Shown here: in pieces, positions 26,242 through 34,344 of the stretch
Layout: the number at the start of each line of letters is the position of its first letter
How positions within the stretch are numbered: the stretch's first letter is position 1
From: an uncultured Clostridia bacterium
GTDB taxonomy: Bacteria; Bacillota; Clostridia; Christensenellales; Borkfalkiaceae
DNA length: 51,095 nt
Assembly: GCA_947631465.1 (NCBI GenBank)
Contig: CANRLK010000007.1
Coordinates: forward strand, 1-51,095
Direction of reading: 5' to 3'
The notes under the pieces: generated by a model
Database searches by the model: none
The model's input: the letters and a program-made list of their open reading frames with translations, nothing else
What the model was told of the DNA's origin: nothing
Program-made: the position numbers and the translations under genes

Positions 26242-26493
26242 ATGGAAAATCAAGCGCAGAGTGTCAATATCGAGGGAAGAAAGAAGATCGCAATGACGGG
26301 CGTCGAAAGCGTGGATGCGTTTTCGGAGAACAAGATCGTGCTCACGGTCGGGGGACAGCGGGTGACGATCGAGGGCGCGCATTTGAAGGTGCTTGCCTTT
26401 TCGCAGGGGAGCGGGAACTTCTCGGCGAGCGGGGAAGTAGGGCTTCTCCGCTACGGCGCGTCAAAAGGGAGCTTCAAAAATCTCTTGAAATGA
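26242..26493 (+). CDS. yabP: Spore cortex protein YabP
   Basis: 83-residue YabP/YqfC-family protein required for spore cortex formation in Bacilli. The family pattern is clear: GRKKIAMTGVESVDAFSENKIVLTVGG, VTIEGAHLKVLAFSQGSGNFSASGEV. Expression in the mother cell is implied by the sigma-E-like promoter. No Shine-Dalgarno lies before the ATG. The stop overlaps the yabQ start. Confidence 0.92.
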   Translation: MENQAQSVNIEGRKKIAMTGVESVDAFSENKIVLTVGGQRVTIEGAHLKVLAFSQGSGNFSASGEVGLLRYGASKGSFKNLLK

Positions 26494-26912
26494 TGCCGCA
26501 TTTTCAGGCGTTTTTGGTCGCCGCCGCCTTCGGCATTTTGGGCGGCGCGCTCTATGAGCCGTTTTCATTGCTTGGAAAGATCGTCGGGCGCAGACCGTTT
26601 CGAGTTGCCTTCGATCTCATTTTCTGCGCGCTCTTTGCCCTTATGTTCGTGGGATTTTCCGTCTTTATGGGGCTTCCGCCGTTTCGGGGGTATCTCTTTC
26701 TCGGGCTTTGCCTTGGATTTTTCCTGTATCTGAAAAGTTTTCATAAAACAGTTGCCTTTTTCGCAAAAAAGATATATAATGGATGTAAAGAATTTTGGTC
26801 ACACAAAAGGGAAAAGAAAAGGGAACACAAATGTCGCGCAAGAGGAAGAGGATCTCGGAAGAAAAAGCAAGGCGCATCGCCGTCGGCGCAACGGTCGCGG
26901 GGGTGCTCTTGA
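26490..26912 (+). CDS. yabQ: Spore cortex biosynthesis membrane protein YabQ
   Basis: 140 residues with about three transmembrane helices (about 6-28, 40-62, 66-84) and a basic, serine/arginine-rich tail. Position directly after yabP with ATGA overlap, length and topology match YabQ, which is needed for cortex synthesis. The last third overlaps the divIC promoter and 5' end in another frame, so the tail is probably poorly constrained. Sequence identity to YabQ is weaker evidence than the context. Confidence 0.8.
   Translation: MMPHFQAFLVAAAFGILGGALYEPFSLLGKIVGRRPFRVAFDLIFCALFALMFVGFSVFMGLPPFRGYLFLGLCLGFFLYLKSFHKTVAFFAKKIYNGCKEFWSHKREKKREHKCRARGRGSRKKKQGASPSAQRSRGCS
26752..26780 (+). promoter_or_regulatory. 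divIC promoter inside yabQ
   Basis: TTGCCT (26752-26757), 17-nt spacer, TATAAT (26775-26780), sigma-A type, within the yabQ coding region. It gives vegetative expression of the division gene independent of the sporulation promoter, as known for B. subtilis divIC. Confidence 0.7.
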
Positions 26913-27100
26913 TCATCTTTTTGGTCGTCATTTTGATCGTCCAATTCGTTCAGATCGGCGTTGCCAATTCGCGCAAGGAAAAGCTCGATACCGACATCCA
27001 AGAGTACGAGCGGCAGATCGAAGAGGGCAGTAAGGACCTCGATTGGTACAAAAAGGGCACGGGGCTCTATTGGTTCGCGCGCTCCTACGGGTACACCTGA
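26831..27100 (+). CDS. divIC: Septum formation initiator DivIC/FtsB-like
   Basis: 89 residues: a basic cytoplasmic start (MSRKRKRISEEKARR), one transmembrane helix (about 18-41), then an external coiled coil with short C-terminal segment (EYERQIEEG, WYKKGTGLYWFARSYGYT). This is the DivIC/FtsB plan; these proteins pair with FtsL to activate septal wall synthesis. The yabP-yabQ-divIC order supports the call. It overlaps yabQ by about 80 nt. The ATG at 26831 follows AAAGGGAACACAA. Confidence 0.85.
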   Translation: MSRKRKRISEEKARRIAVGATVAGVLLIIFLVVILIVQFVQIGVANSRKEKLDTDIQEYERQIEEGSKDLDWYKKGTGLYWFARSYGYT

Positions 27101-27101
27101 T

Positions 27102-27959
27102 ATGACAGCGATCATCGATATCGGTTCTAATTCCGTTCGTCTCATGCTCTGGGCGAACGGAAAATCTTTATTAAAGACGCTCCAAACGACCCGTCTCGGC
27201 GAGGGGCTCTCTATCTCGGGGGAGCTTTCTCCCGCCGCGCGGGATCGGACGGTCGAGGCGGTCAAGCGCTTTTTTGAGCTTTCCAAAAGCCGCGGCGCTT
27301 CCGTCTATGCCTTTGCGACCGCCGCCGTGCGCTCCGCGAAAAACGGTAGGGATTTTTGCGACGAAGTCAAGGAAAAATGCGGCTTGGACGTGGACGTCGT
27401 CTCGGGCGAAGAGGAAGCCCTGCTCGCGCTTTGCGGCGTGCTGGGAGCGAACGAGGACGGCGGGATTCTCGACGTCGGCGGCGCGAGCACCGAACTCTGC
27501 CTTCGGAAGGGGGGGAAGATCGTATTTTCGACCTCGCTCGACGTCGGCGCGGTGCGGCTCTTCGACCTTTGCGGGGACGAGCCCTTGTCGCTCACCCGTT
27601 ATATTCGGGCGAAGGTCAGCTCGCTTCCCGAGGGGCTCTTTGAAGGAAAAGTGTACGCGGTCGGCGGGACGGCTTCTTCGCTTGCCTGCCTCAAACTCGG
27701 GCTGGAACGCTACGACGGCGAACTCATCCAAGACCTTCCGCTCTCTTGCGCCGAAGTCGAAACGATCGCGAAAAAGCTGCTTTCGATGTCCATCGAGGCG
27801 CGGAAGGAGCTTCGCGGGATGGACAAGAGCCGTGCGGACATCTTGGGCGGGGGCGCGCTGCTCATCTATGAGATCATGAAAAAGCTGTCTCTTCCCTGCG
27901 TGTATGCCTCGGACAGGGACAATTTAGAGGGATATTTGATACGGAGGGGCTTGGAATGA
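27102..27959 (+). CDS. Ppx/GppA-type phosphatase
   Basis: 285 residues of the exopolyphosphatase/guanosine pentaphosphatase family, actin-like ATPase fold. Motifs: IIDIGSNSVRLML (phosphate 1), VSGEEEALLAL, ILDVGGASTEL (phosphate 2), AVGGTASSLACL and ILGGGALLIYEIM. The protein covers only the two core domains, so it is the short form. It may hydrolyse polyphosphate or pppGpp; substrate is not decided by sequence. It begins 1 nt after the divIC stop and its stop overlaps the next start. Confidence 0.88.
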   Translation: MTAIIDIGSNSVRLMLWANGKSLLKTLQTTRLGEGLSISGELSPAARDRTVEAVKRFFELSKSRGASVYAFATAAVRSAKNGRDFCDEVKEKCGLDVDVVSGEEEALLALCGVLGANEDGGILDVGGASTELCLRKGGKIVFSTSLDVGAVRLFDLCGDEPLSLTRYIRAKVSSLPEGLFEGKVYAVGGTASSLACLKLGLERYDGELIQDLPLSCAEVETIAKKLLSMSIEARKELRGMDKSRADILGGGALLIYEIMKKLSLPCVYASDRDNLEGYLIRRGLE

Positions 27960-28858
27960 GCGGAAAAACCAAAAAAACGCTGTATTTTGTGTGCGACGGG
28001 CTGCTGTTTCTGCTTGCCTGCGCATGCGTCATTTTGAGCTTCTTCCTGTTTCGCTTTGAGGGACGCTCGCCCGCGCTTTGGGACTACATCGCCGCCGTAG
28101 CCTTTGCCTTGGCGGTCGTGTTGCATGTCCCGACCCTCGTGCATGAGGCGGGGCATCTCCTCTTCGGAAAGATCGCGGGCATGAAAAAAGCCGCCTTTCA
28201 AGTTACAATGGTCCTGCGCCGCGGGAACGCGGCGGGGCGGTGCGAAATGTTCCCGAAAAACGGAAAGCATGTCAAGGGCAAACTCTTGTGCTTTGCCGTC
28301 GGGGGCGCGGCGATGAATCTTTTCGTCGGCGGCGCGCTGCTCGCACTGTATTTTTCCCTTCCCTATCATCCGACCCTGTTTTTCTGCCTTTTGCTCGCCC
28401 CGTTCATGATCTATGAGGGGCTTCGCGCGCTCCTTCCCGCCGACCTTGCCGCGGGCAAGACGGACGGCGCGGTGATCTTGGGCGCGCTCAAAAATCGACC
28501 CGAGGAACAGGTCATGCTCTCGGTTCTGACGGCGCAGGGGATCTTGTACCGAAAAGGTTTTGACAGCGTGCCGAGAGATCTTCTCTTCTCGCTGCCCGTG
28601 GTTCGGGAAGATCTTCCCGCATTTCATGCGCTGTTGATGCTCCGCACGCAGTATTTTCTGTCTCAAAATGAGGACACAGCGGCGAAGGACGCGCTCGATC
28701 GGTTGTATGCGCTCTCGGAATACATGGGGATCGAAGAGCAGTTTGAGATCAAACGGTATCTGAGGTTTTTCGAAGGGAAGTTCGAAGCGCAAAAAAATCT
28801 CCTCTTCGGAGTTGAAAAGCTCGAAGAGGAGTTGGCGGCACGCAGCCGAAAAATTTGA
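27956..28858 (+). CDS. Integral membrane zinc metalloprotease, M50/site-2-protease-like
   Basis: 300 residues. Two N-terminal helices (about 9-32 and 43-62) lead into HEAGH (63-67), and further helices follow at about 105-130 and 134-158. The segment GKTDGAVIL near 170 may correspond to the second zinc-ligand motif (DG) of M50 proteases. The soluble C-terminal third (about 180-300) is helical, possibly TPR-like. Not an obvious SpoIVFB ortholog. Its place behind division and sporulation genes is suggestive only. RBS GGAGGGG; overlaps the ppx stop. Confidence 0.7.
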   Translation: MSGKTKKTLYFVCDGLLFLLACACVILSFFLFRFEGRSPALWDYIAAVAFALAVVLHVPTLVHEAGHLLFGKIAGMKKAAFQVTMVLRRGNAAGRCEMFPKNGKHVKGKLLCFAVGGAAMNLFVGGALLALYFSLPYHPTLFFCLLLAPFMIYEGLRALLPADLAAGKTDGAVILGALKNRPEEQVMLSVLTAQGILYRKGFDSVPRDLLFSLPVVREDLPAFHALLMLRTQYFLSQNEDTAAKDALDRLYALSEYMGIEEQFEIKRYLRFFEGKFEAQKNLLFGVEKLEEELAARSRKI

Positions 28859-29015
28859 ACTCAATAAAGACAGACTGTTTCAGCGAGACAGAATCGTCAA
28901 AAAATACTCCCCGAAGCCAACGCGCCAAAGTTAAGTGGACAAGGGGGAGTTTAGACCGAAGCCGAAAAAATTTGAACTCGATAAAGACAGACTGTTTCAG
29001 CGAGACAGAATTGTC
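28844..29015. repeat. Pair of 55-bp direct repeats flanking a hairpin
   Basis: Copy 1 (28844-28898) includes the last codons of the metalloprotease gene; copy 2 (28960-29015) differs by one inserted A and two substitutions. Each contains GACAGACTGTTTCAGCGAG. Between them ACTCCCC (28906-28912) can pair with GGGGAGT (28944-28950). It looks like a recent local duplication of a gene end. Confidence 0.7.
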
Positions 29016-29060
29016 GTGACATGCCGTCCGAGCGGTTCGGTCGGTTTGGTTGCAAAGAGC

Positions 29061-29264
29061 TTACTCGTTGAGCCCGAGTAAGTAATCGGCCGTGACGTTG
29101 AAATAACGCGCCACTTTGGCGATGTTGGACGCAGTCGGGTCGCTCTTGTTCGTCTCCCAATAGCAGACGATCCCAAGGCTGACGCCCAAATCTCTTGCAA
29201 CGGTCGCTTGTGATAAACCTCTTTCTTTCCGCATCTCCATGAGACGCTCTGCAAATGCTTTCAT
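29061..29264 (-). CDS. XRE-family (Cro/CI-type) DNA-binding protein
   Basis: 67 residues forming one helix-turn-helix domain: FAERLMEMRKERGLSQATVARDLGVSLGIVCYWETNKSDP, then NIAKVARYFNVTADYLLGL. It is the minimal repressor type with no effector domain. The start at 29264 is chosen from the protein pattern; TATAAT lies 6 nt before it and there is no RBS, so it appears leaderless. Targets unknown; autoregulation is likely for the family. It stands alone between the metalloprotease and the DtxR-like gene. Confidence 0.85.
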   Translation of the reverse strand: MKAFAERLMEMRKERGLSQATVARDLGVSLGIVCYWETNKSDPTASNIAKVARYFNVTADYLLGLNE

Positions 29265-29270
29265 GACTTT

Positions 29271-29300
29271 ATTATACCACACATCATGCGGTCGTGGCAA
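29271..29300 (-). promoter_or_regulatory. Promoter of the XRE gene, leaderless geometry
   Basis: On the minus strand TTGCCA (29300-29295), 18-nt spacer, TGG-TATAAT (extended -10, hexamer 29276-29271), then 6 nt to the ATG. Confidence 0.7.
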
Positions 29301-29395
29301 TGAAATCTACGTGAAAATTGTGACGGCGTATGGAAAAATACTTGATTTCGGCACGATTTTCGCTTTTTTTGATTGTGAAAATTGTCGAAAGGGGC

Positions 29396-29424
29396 TTTAC
29401 AAATACGAAAGAATCGTTTATAAT
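29396..29424 (+). promoter_or_regulatory. Promoter of the DtxR-like gene
   Basis: TTTACA (29396-29401), 17-nt spacer, TATAAT (29419-29424). Leader of about 40 nt with AAGGAGG before the GTG start. Confidence 0.75.
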
Positions 29425-29469
29425 ATAAATTAACATTTCAAAAGCGCAGGCGACCAAGGAGGAAGAGAA

Positions 29470-29835
29470 GTGAAAACGCATGAATCGGAAGAAATGTATC
29501 TCGAAACGATCTTGCTGCTCAGGCAAAAGCGGGCGAATGTGCGCTCGATCGACGTCGTCGAGGAGCTTGGGTATGCCAAGTCGAGCGTTTCGCGCGCCGT
29601 CGGTCTGTTGCAGCAGAAGGGCTATATCAAGGTGGACGGGTCGGGCGACATCACCCTCACCGAAGAGGGCATGAAAAAGGCGGGCGGCGTATATGAACGC
29701 CATCGCGTCATCACCAAGTTCTTGATGTCCGTCGGCGCGGATAAAGACCTCGCAGAGTCCAACGCGTGCAGGATCGAACACGTCATCTCCGACGATATGT
29801 TCCGCCTTGTCAAGGATTTTACCGAAAAACTCTGA
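29470..29835 (+). CDS. DtxR/MntR-family metal-dependent repressor
   Basis: 121 residues. N-terminal winged helix: EEMYLETILLL, VRSIDVVEELGYAKSSVSRAVGLLQQKGYI. Dimerisation and metal site: YERHRVITKFL and ESNACRIEHVIS, with the His and Cys-x-x-Glu-His ligands seen in iron/manganese regulators. No SH3-like third domain is present, as in MntR. It likely senses Fe(II) or Mn(II). The start is GTG at 29470 behind AAGGAGGAAGAGAA. It is a single-gene unit; no transporter is adjacent. Confidence 0.88.
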   Translation: MKTHESEEMYLETILLLRQKRANVRSIDVVEELGYAKSSVSRAVGLLQQKGYIKVDGSGDITLTEEGMKKAGGVYERHRVITKFLMSVGADKDLAESNACRIEHVISDDMFRLVKDFTEKL

Positions 29836-29873
29836 ATCCGATCGGGTTTTGCTTTGTTGAGAGAATATTGTTT

Positions 29874-29908
29874 TGCCGCGAGGCGGGAGATCTTCCCGCC
29901 TCGCGGCA
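29874..29908. terminator. Bidirectional terminator between the DtxR-like gene and aroA
   Basis: A stem of about 15 bp starts TGCCGCGAGGCGGGA and closes over GATC. ATTTTC follows on the plus strand and AAAC on the other. Lying between convergent genes, it probably serves both, although the U-tract is short. Confidence 0.65.
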
Positions 29909-29959
29909 TTTTCAAAATCACGTCATTCCTTATTTCTTCCCCAAATGCGCCCGATAAAA

Positions 29960-31219
29960 TCATTTGATCGAATCCAATTCCTCGAAAAAGCGCTCGAAGG
30001 TCTTGATAACGCAGGCGCGGTCGTCGATCTCCACGCCCGCGGCGCGCCGCGCAAGCACCGAAAACGCCATCGCGACCCGATGATCGCCGAACGTCTGCAC
30101 CGTGCAAGGATGGATCGGCGCAGGGGTGATCTCCAAATTCCCCGCCTCGTACTTGACGGGGACGCCCATTTTCGTCAAATTTTCGATGACCGCCTGCACG
30201 CGGTCGCATTCCTGATAGCGAATATGCGAAATATTTTTGATCAATGAAGGGGAACTTGCAAACGGCGCGAGGGCGGCAGCCGTCAGGACTTGGTCGGAAC
30301 AGTCTTTGAAATCGTCGTCGAATCCCTCGAATGAGGTAACGGCGCGGGCGTCAACGGCAAGCCCGTCCTTGGTCTCTTCCAAGAGCAGTCCGCGCGCGGA
30401 GAGCATCTTCAAAAAGGCAAAGTCGCCCTGTTTTGTGTCGCTTTTTACGCCGAGAAGGACGATTTTTTTGCGGAGCAGCATCGAAAGCGCCGCAAAATAG
30501 CACGCCGCCGAGACGTCCGACTCGACAAAATATTCCCGTTCCGTCCCGTTTTCCGAACGGGATGGAATATTTTTGATCTCGAATGCGCCGTCTTTTTGTT
30601 CGCAGGAAAAGCCGAACTCGCGAAGAAGCTGCGCCGTCATGCTCAAATAACTGCTGTCTTTGAGCGGACCGTTTGGGACGATCTTGCAGGGGATTTCCCT
30701 GGCGCAGGCGGCGAGCATGAGCCCGCTCGCGAATTGGCTGCTCTTTTCGGTATCGACCGTAAACTCGCTGTTCAAAATGCCGTCGGAGATGAGATGAAGG
30801 TACACATTCCCGCGCGCATCGCGCATCGAGCCGATGACCGCGCCCGCGTCTTGGAGCAGGATGAGCCCGTCCATCGGGCGTTTTGCCATTTGCGGGGAGA
30901 GGCGAATCACATAGTCGCCGCCGCAGAATGCCAAGATCGGGGGTAAAAACCTTGCCGCCGTGCCCGAATTTTTTACGTCGAGGATGGTCTGCCCGCGAAA
31001 TTTTCCGCCGTTCCCGTGCACGCGCAAAAAGCCTTGTTCTTCGTCGATTTGAACGCCGAGCGCGCGGAGACAGCCGATCATCGCCCTGACGTCCTCGCAA
31101 AGCGCGCCGCAAATGAGCTTGGTCGTGCCCGTTTTGAGCGCGGCAAGCGGCAAGGCGCGGCTTAGAATGCTCTTGGACGCGGGAAGATGGACTTCGAGGT
31201 CGGAATTTTCATGTGCCAT
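29960..31219 (-). CDS. aroA: 3-phosphoshikimate 1-carboxyvinyltransferase (EPSP synthase)
   Basis: Sixth step of the shikimate pathway, 419 residues. Motifs present: PASKSILSRALPLAAL, NSGTAARFLPP, KRPMDGL, SSQFASGLMLAA, ESDVSAACYFAA, YQECDRVQAVIENLTKMG and FGDHRVAMAFSVLA. Some positions differ from common forms (GNSGT becomes KNSGT, DHRMA becomes DHRVA), so it belongs to a divergent clostridial branch. The start at 31219 lies 7 nt after a TATAAT with no RBS, so it appears leaderless. No other aro gene is near. Confidence 0.93.
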   Translation of the reverse strand: MAHENSDLEVHLPASKSILSRALPLAALKTGTTKLICGALCEDVRAMIGCLRALGVQIDEEQGFLRVHGNGGKFRGQTILDVKNSGTAARFLPPILAFCGGDYVIRLSPQMAKRPMDGLILLQDAGAVIGSMRDARGNVYLHLISDGILNSEFTVDTEKSSQFASGLMLAACAREIPCKIVPNGPLKDSSYLSMTAQLLREFGFSCEQKDGAFEIKNIPSRSENGTEREYFVESDVSAACYFAALSMLLRKKIVLLGVKSDTKQGDFAFLKMLSARGLLLEETKDGLAVDARAVTSFEGFDDDFKDCSDQVLTAAALAPFASSPSLIKNISHIRYQECDRVQAVIENLTKMGVPVKYEAGNLEITPAPIHPCTVQTFGDHRVAMAFSVLARRAAGVEIDDRACVIKTFERFFEELDSIK

Positions 31220-31226
31220 ACCCAAA

Positions 31227-31255
31227 ATTATAACAAAAAATTTGCACGGCGTCAA
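31227..31255 (-). promoter_or_regulatory. aroA promoter, leaderless geometry
   Basis: On the minus strand TTGACG (31255-31250), 17-nt spacer, TATAAT (31232-31227), then 7 nt to the ATG. Confidence 0.75.
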
Positions 31256-31292
31256 GAAAACGCACGCGGGCGAGATCAATTGGCATGGAGGG

Positions 31293-31321
31293 TTGCGCTT
31301 TTTCGGAAAATGTGATACAAT
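31293..31321 (+). promoter_or_regulatory. Promoter of the YgjP-like gene, leaderless geometry
   Basis: TTGCGC (31293-31298), 17-nt spacer, TGA-TACAAT (extended -10, hexamer 31316-31321), then 6 nt to the ATG at 31328. No Shine-Dalgarno. Confidence 0.65.
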
Positions 31322-31327
31322 GAGATC

Positions 31328-31960
31328 ATGCAAGAGCCGAAGATCATCCGAAGCGACAGAAAAACCCTTTCGCTCACCGTCACCCGTGAGGGAGAGGTCG
31401 TCGTCCGCGCGCCCAAGTTCGTTTCGGACGGCGAGATCGTCCGCTTCGTCCGAAAAAATTCCGATTGGGTCGAAAAGCGCCTTGAAGCCGTACAAAATGC
31501 CCGAAAACTCGATCTTTCCGATGGGGCGCAGCTTGTCTTGTTCGACCGCGCCTACACGATTTTTTCGGGGAGAACCCGCATATCGGACGGCAAGCTCTTT
31601 TTGCCAGAGTCTGGGCGCGAGCGCGCGCTTTGCGGCTTGATCAAAAAACTCGCCCTCGAAGAGATGTCTGCGCTCACTGCCCGCATTGCCCGAACCTACG
31701 GCTTTCGCTTTCAGAAAGTGCGCATTTCCTCGGCGCGGGGACGGTGGGGGTCTTGCAGCCGTGACCGCGTCATCGCCTATTCCTTCCGCATCGCCTTTGT
31801 CGAAGGCGCATTGAGAGAGTACGTCGCCGTTCATGAGCTTGCCCATACCGTCTGTTTTTCGCACAACGGCGAGTTTTGGGAAGTCGTCGGCTCGATCCTT
31901 CCCGATTGGAAACAGCGCCGCAAAAAGCTCAAATCGAGCGGCGTGATGCAGCTTCTATGA
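31328..31960 (+). CDS. YgjP/DUF45-family metal-dependent hydrolase
   Basis: 210 residues. The C-terminal half holds the family zinc-protease signature: SARGRWGSCSRDRVIAYS, then VAVHELAHTVCFSHNGEFWEVV with HELAH as zinc-binding helix. The N-terminal half is a beta-rich segment with FVRKNSDWVEKRL. These M48-like proteins resemble the SprT/WLM group, and the substrate is unknown. Divergent from aroA, with both promoters leaderless and about 110 bp between the start codons. Confidence 0.85.
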   Translation: MQEPKIIRSDRKTLSLTVTREGEVVVRAPKFVSDGEIVRFVRKNSDWVEKRLEAVQNARKLDLSDGAQLVLFDRAYTIFSGRTRISDGKLFLPESGRERALCGLIKKLALEEMSALTARIARTYGFRFQKVRISSARGRWGSCSRDRVIAYSFRIAFVEGALREYVAVHELAHTVCFSHNGEFWEVVGSILPDWKQRRKKLKSSGVMQLL

Positions 31961-31994
31961 GCTTTTTTGACATCGAAATCTCGTTTTTCGGGGT

Positions 31995-32022
31995 TTAGCA
32001 TAGTACTATGTCTGACATAATA
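31995..32022. repeat. Palindromic intergenic element, site 2
   Basis: Same element as at 26090: TTAGCATAGTACTATG followed by TCTGACATAATA. One base in the right arm differs from site 1 (G to A). It lies 34 nt after the YgjP-like stop and about 65 nt before the next promoter. Confidence 0.7.
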
Positions 32023-32088
32023 CCCTGTTTTTCTCCGAAAAATTATAAAAAAGAAAAATATTTTCCGTTAAAAAACGCGCGAAAATTC

Positions 32089-32117
32089 TTTACTTATTTC
32101 GGGTTTTCCGTTATAAT
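32089..32117 (+). promoter_or_regulatory. Promoter of the metallo-hydrolase-rho unit
   Basis: TTTACT (32089-32094), 17-nt spacer, TATAAT (32112-32117). A GT-rich leader of about 95 nt follows, ending in CGGAGGAAAC. A leader of that length before a rho-containing operon is worth noting, since rho is autoregulated in other bacteria. Confidence 0.7.
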
Positions 32118-32217
32118 AAAAGTATCCGATCTTAGGTTCGGATTTCAGCGGGGCTTTCGTTGTTTTTAACGTTTCGCGGGTTCGTTGTTTTCGGTTGATT
32201 TTGTTTTCGGAGGAAAC

Positions 32218-32877
32218 ATGACAATACGGTATTTGGGACATTCGTCCTTTTTGATGGAGTCAAATGCGGGCGTGCGCATTGTGACCGACCCTTACGGCGA
32301 CGTCGGGCTCAAATTTCCCCGCATCCAAGCGGATTGCGTCACGGTCAGCCATTCTCACTATGACCATTGTTTTGTCGCGGGCGTTTTGGGTGAGCCAAAG
32401 GTCTTGGACAAGGCGGGGGAGTTTTCTCTATCCGATGTGAAGATCTCCTCAATCGAGCGGGCGCATGACGACTGCGGCGGCAAAAAACGCGGGAAAAATC
32501 TCGTCTTTTTCTTTGATTTCGGAGACGTCACCGTCTGCCATTTGGGCGATCTCGGCGAGCCCTGCTCCCAGGAACTCTGCGAAAAGATCGGGCGCGTTGA
32601 CGTTCTATTTCTTCCCGTCGGCGGGAATTATACGATCGGGGCAAAAGAGGCGGTGCGCTATCTCGATGCGCTCAATCCGCGCTATGCCGTGCCCATGCAT
32701 TATTTTGTGAAGGGGCTCACCGTGGACATCGCCCCGCCCGATGAATTTTTAAGACTTTGTAAAGAGCGTTCGTTCGGCGTGACCGAAGTGAAAGAATTTC
32801 CCGTAGAAAAGGTAGCAAAGGGGGAAGGGGAAACGGCGCGTCCGAGCATTATTTTCATGGAAAGGAGTAAAATTTGA
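32218..32877 (+). CDS. MBL-fold metal-dependent hydrolase (UlaG/YtnP-like)
   Basis: 219 residues of the metallo-beta-lactamase fold. Metal motif SHSHYDH (about 43-49), preceded by TIRYLGHSSFLME and VTDPYGD, with CHLGDLG and the late MHYFVKG. The compact size and pattern fit the UlaG-like branch; the substrate is not predictable. The start at 32218 follows a good GGAGGAAAC RBS. The stop overlaps the rho start by one base (TGATG). Confidence 0.85.
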   Translation: MTIRYLGHSSFLMESNAGVRIVTDPYGDVGLKFPRIQADCVTVSHSHYDHCFVAGVLGEPKVLDKAGEFSLSDVKISSIERAHDDCGGKKRGKNLVFFFDFGDVTVCHLGDLGEPCSQELCEKIGRVDVLFLPVGGNYTIGAKEAVRYLDALNPRYAVPMHYFVKGLTVDIAPPDEFLRLCKERSFGVTEVKEFPVEKVAKGEGETARPSIIFMERSKI

Positions 32878-34334
32878 TGGAAACCAACAAGACGGAAAAT
32901 AACAAATTGGAAGAAGAATATCGCAGTTATCTCGAATCGCTGCCGCTCACGACCTTGCGCCAGCTCGGAAGAGTTCGGGGGGTGTCTCCCGCCATCCGCA
33001 TGGGGAACAAGCGGGAGCTCATCGAGGGCATCGTGGATATGCTCACGGGCAAGACGCAGCCCACGCCCAATTCTGGACGCGGCGCGCCCGTCAAGCTCTC
33101 CTATCTCGACCCGACCGTTCTGCCCAAGCTCGATTCGATCAAAAACAGCGTTTCGGGAAAGCCCGACGCAAGGGAAACGGAAAGCGGGCTCGCTTCGCCC
33201 GTCGGGAGCGGATACGACCGCGATGAACGGCATACGGGGATCCTCGAAGTCATGCCGAGCGGCTACGGCTTTTTGCGGGCGCGCAACTGCCAGCCCACGA
33301 ACGGCGAGGACGTATTCATCGCAGCGCCCCAGATCCACAATTGGAAACTGCGGGAAGGGGACTTCATCACCTGCACGGTCAAACCCCGCGTCAAGGATTC
33401 GTCGGCGATCGATGAGATCCGCACGGTCAACGGCATTCCGCTCGGGTCATATGAGCAGCGTCCCTTCTTCGACGCGCTCACGGCATGCTATCCCAACAAA
33501 AAAATTCCGCTGTCGGGGAAGGGTTCGCCGCTCTCTTTGCGGCTTTTGGACCTCTTTGCGCCCATCGGCAAGGGACAGCGGGCGCTCATCATTGCGCCGC
33601 CCAAGGCGGGCAAGACCACCCTTTTGAAGGACATCGCCCGCTCGATCTCCGAAAATCATTCGGACGTCTCGCTCATTGTTCTGCTCATCGACGAGCGTCC
33701 CGAGGAAGTGACCGACTTTAAGTCCACCGTCAGCAGTGCGGAGATCATCTACTCGACCTTTGATGAGGGCGCAGACCACCATGTCCGTGCGGCGGAACTG
33801 ACCATCGCCCACGCAAAGCGCATGGCGGAGCTCGGCAAGGATGTCGTGATCTTGCTCGACTCGCTCACCAAGCTCACGCGCGCCTACAACTATATCTCGG
33901 AGAGCACGGGCAAGACACTCTCGGGCGGGCTCGAAGCGGGTGCGCTCGCCGAGCCCAAACGCTTCTTCGGCGCGGCGAGAAATACCGTCGAAAACGGCTC
34001 GATCACCATCCTTGCGACCGCGCTCGTCGACACGGGCAGCCGCATGGACGACGTCATCTATGAGGAGTTCAAGGGCACGGGCAACTCGGATATTTTCCTC
34101 TCGCGCGATTTGGCGGAACGCCGTATTTTCCCCGCGATCGACGTGAGAAGATCGGGCACGAGAAAGGAAGAACTGCTCTTGAATGCGGATGAGCTCGGCG
34201 CGGTGTACAAACTGCGCGAACGCGGACTCGTCGAAAACACCGAGGGCGTGCTCGAAATGCTCAAAAAGACCGACTCGAACGTCGATTTTGTCGCCCGTCT
34301 CGGCGAATGGCTGAAAGTCTATAAGGCAAAGTGA
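32877..34334 (+). CDS. rho: Transcription termination factor Rho
   Basis: RNA-dependent hexameric ATPase, 485 residues. The N-terminal helical part (about 10-60) has [13 protein letters not shown]. The primary RNA-binding cold-shock domain (about 115-190) has [15 protein letters not shown] and [10 protein letters not shown]. The ATPase domain has P-loop [14 protein letters not shown], Walker [18 protein letters not shown] and the Q/R-loop region [21 protein letters not shown] non-conserved linker (about 60-110) follows the N-terminal domain. ATG at 32877 with AAAGGAG upstream; a TTG one codon earlier is less likely. Confidence 0.96.
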   Translation: METNKTENNKLEEEYRSYLESLPLTTLRQLGRVRGVSPAIRMGNKRELIEGIVDMLTGKTQPTPNSGRGAPVKLSYLDPTVLPKLDSIKNSVSGKPDARETESGLASPVGSGYDRDERHTGILEVMPSGYGFLRARNCQPTNGEDVFIAAPQIHNWKLREGDFITCTVKPRVKDSSAIDEIRTVNGIPLGSYEQRPFFDALTACYPNKKIPLSGKGSPLSLRLLDLFAPIGKGQRALIIAPPKAGKTTLLKDIARSISENHSDVSLIVLLIDERPEEVTDFKSTVSSAEIIYSTFDEGADHHVRAAELTIAHAKRMAELGKDVVILLDSLTKLTRAYNYISESTGKTLSGGLEAGALAEPKRFFGAARNTVENGSITILATALVDTGSRMDDVIYEEFKGTGNSDIFLSRDLAERRIFPAIDVRRSGTRKEELLLNADELGAVYKLRERGLVENTEGVLEMLKKTDSNVDFVARLGEWLKVYKAK

Positions 34335-34344
34335 GCGGACGGAT

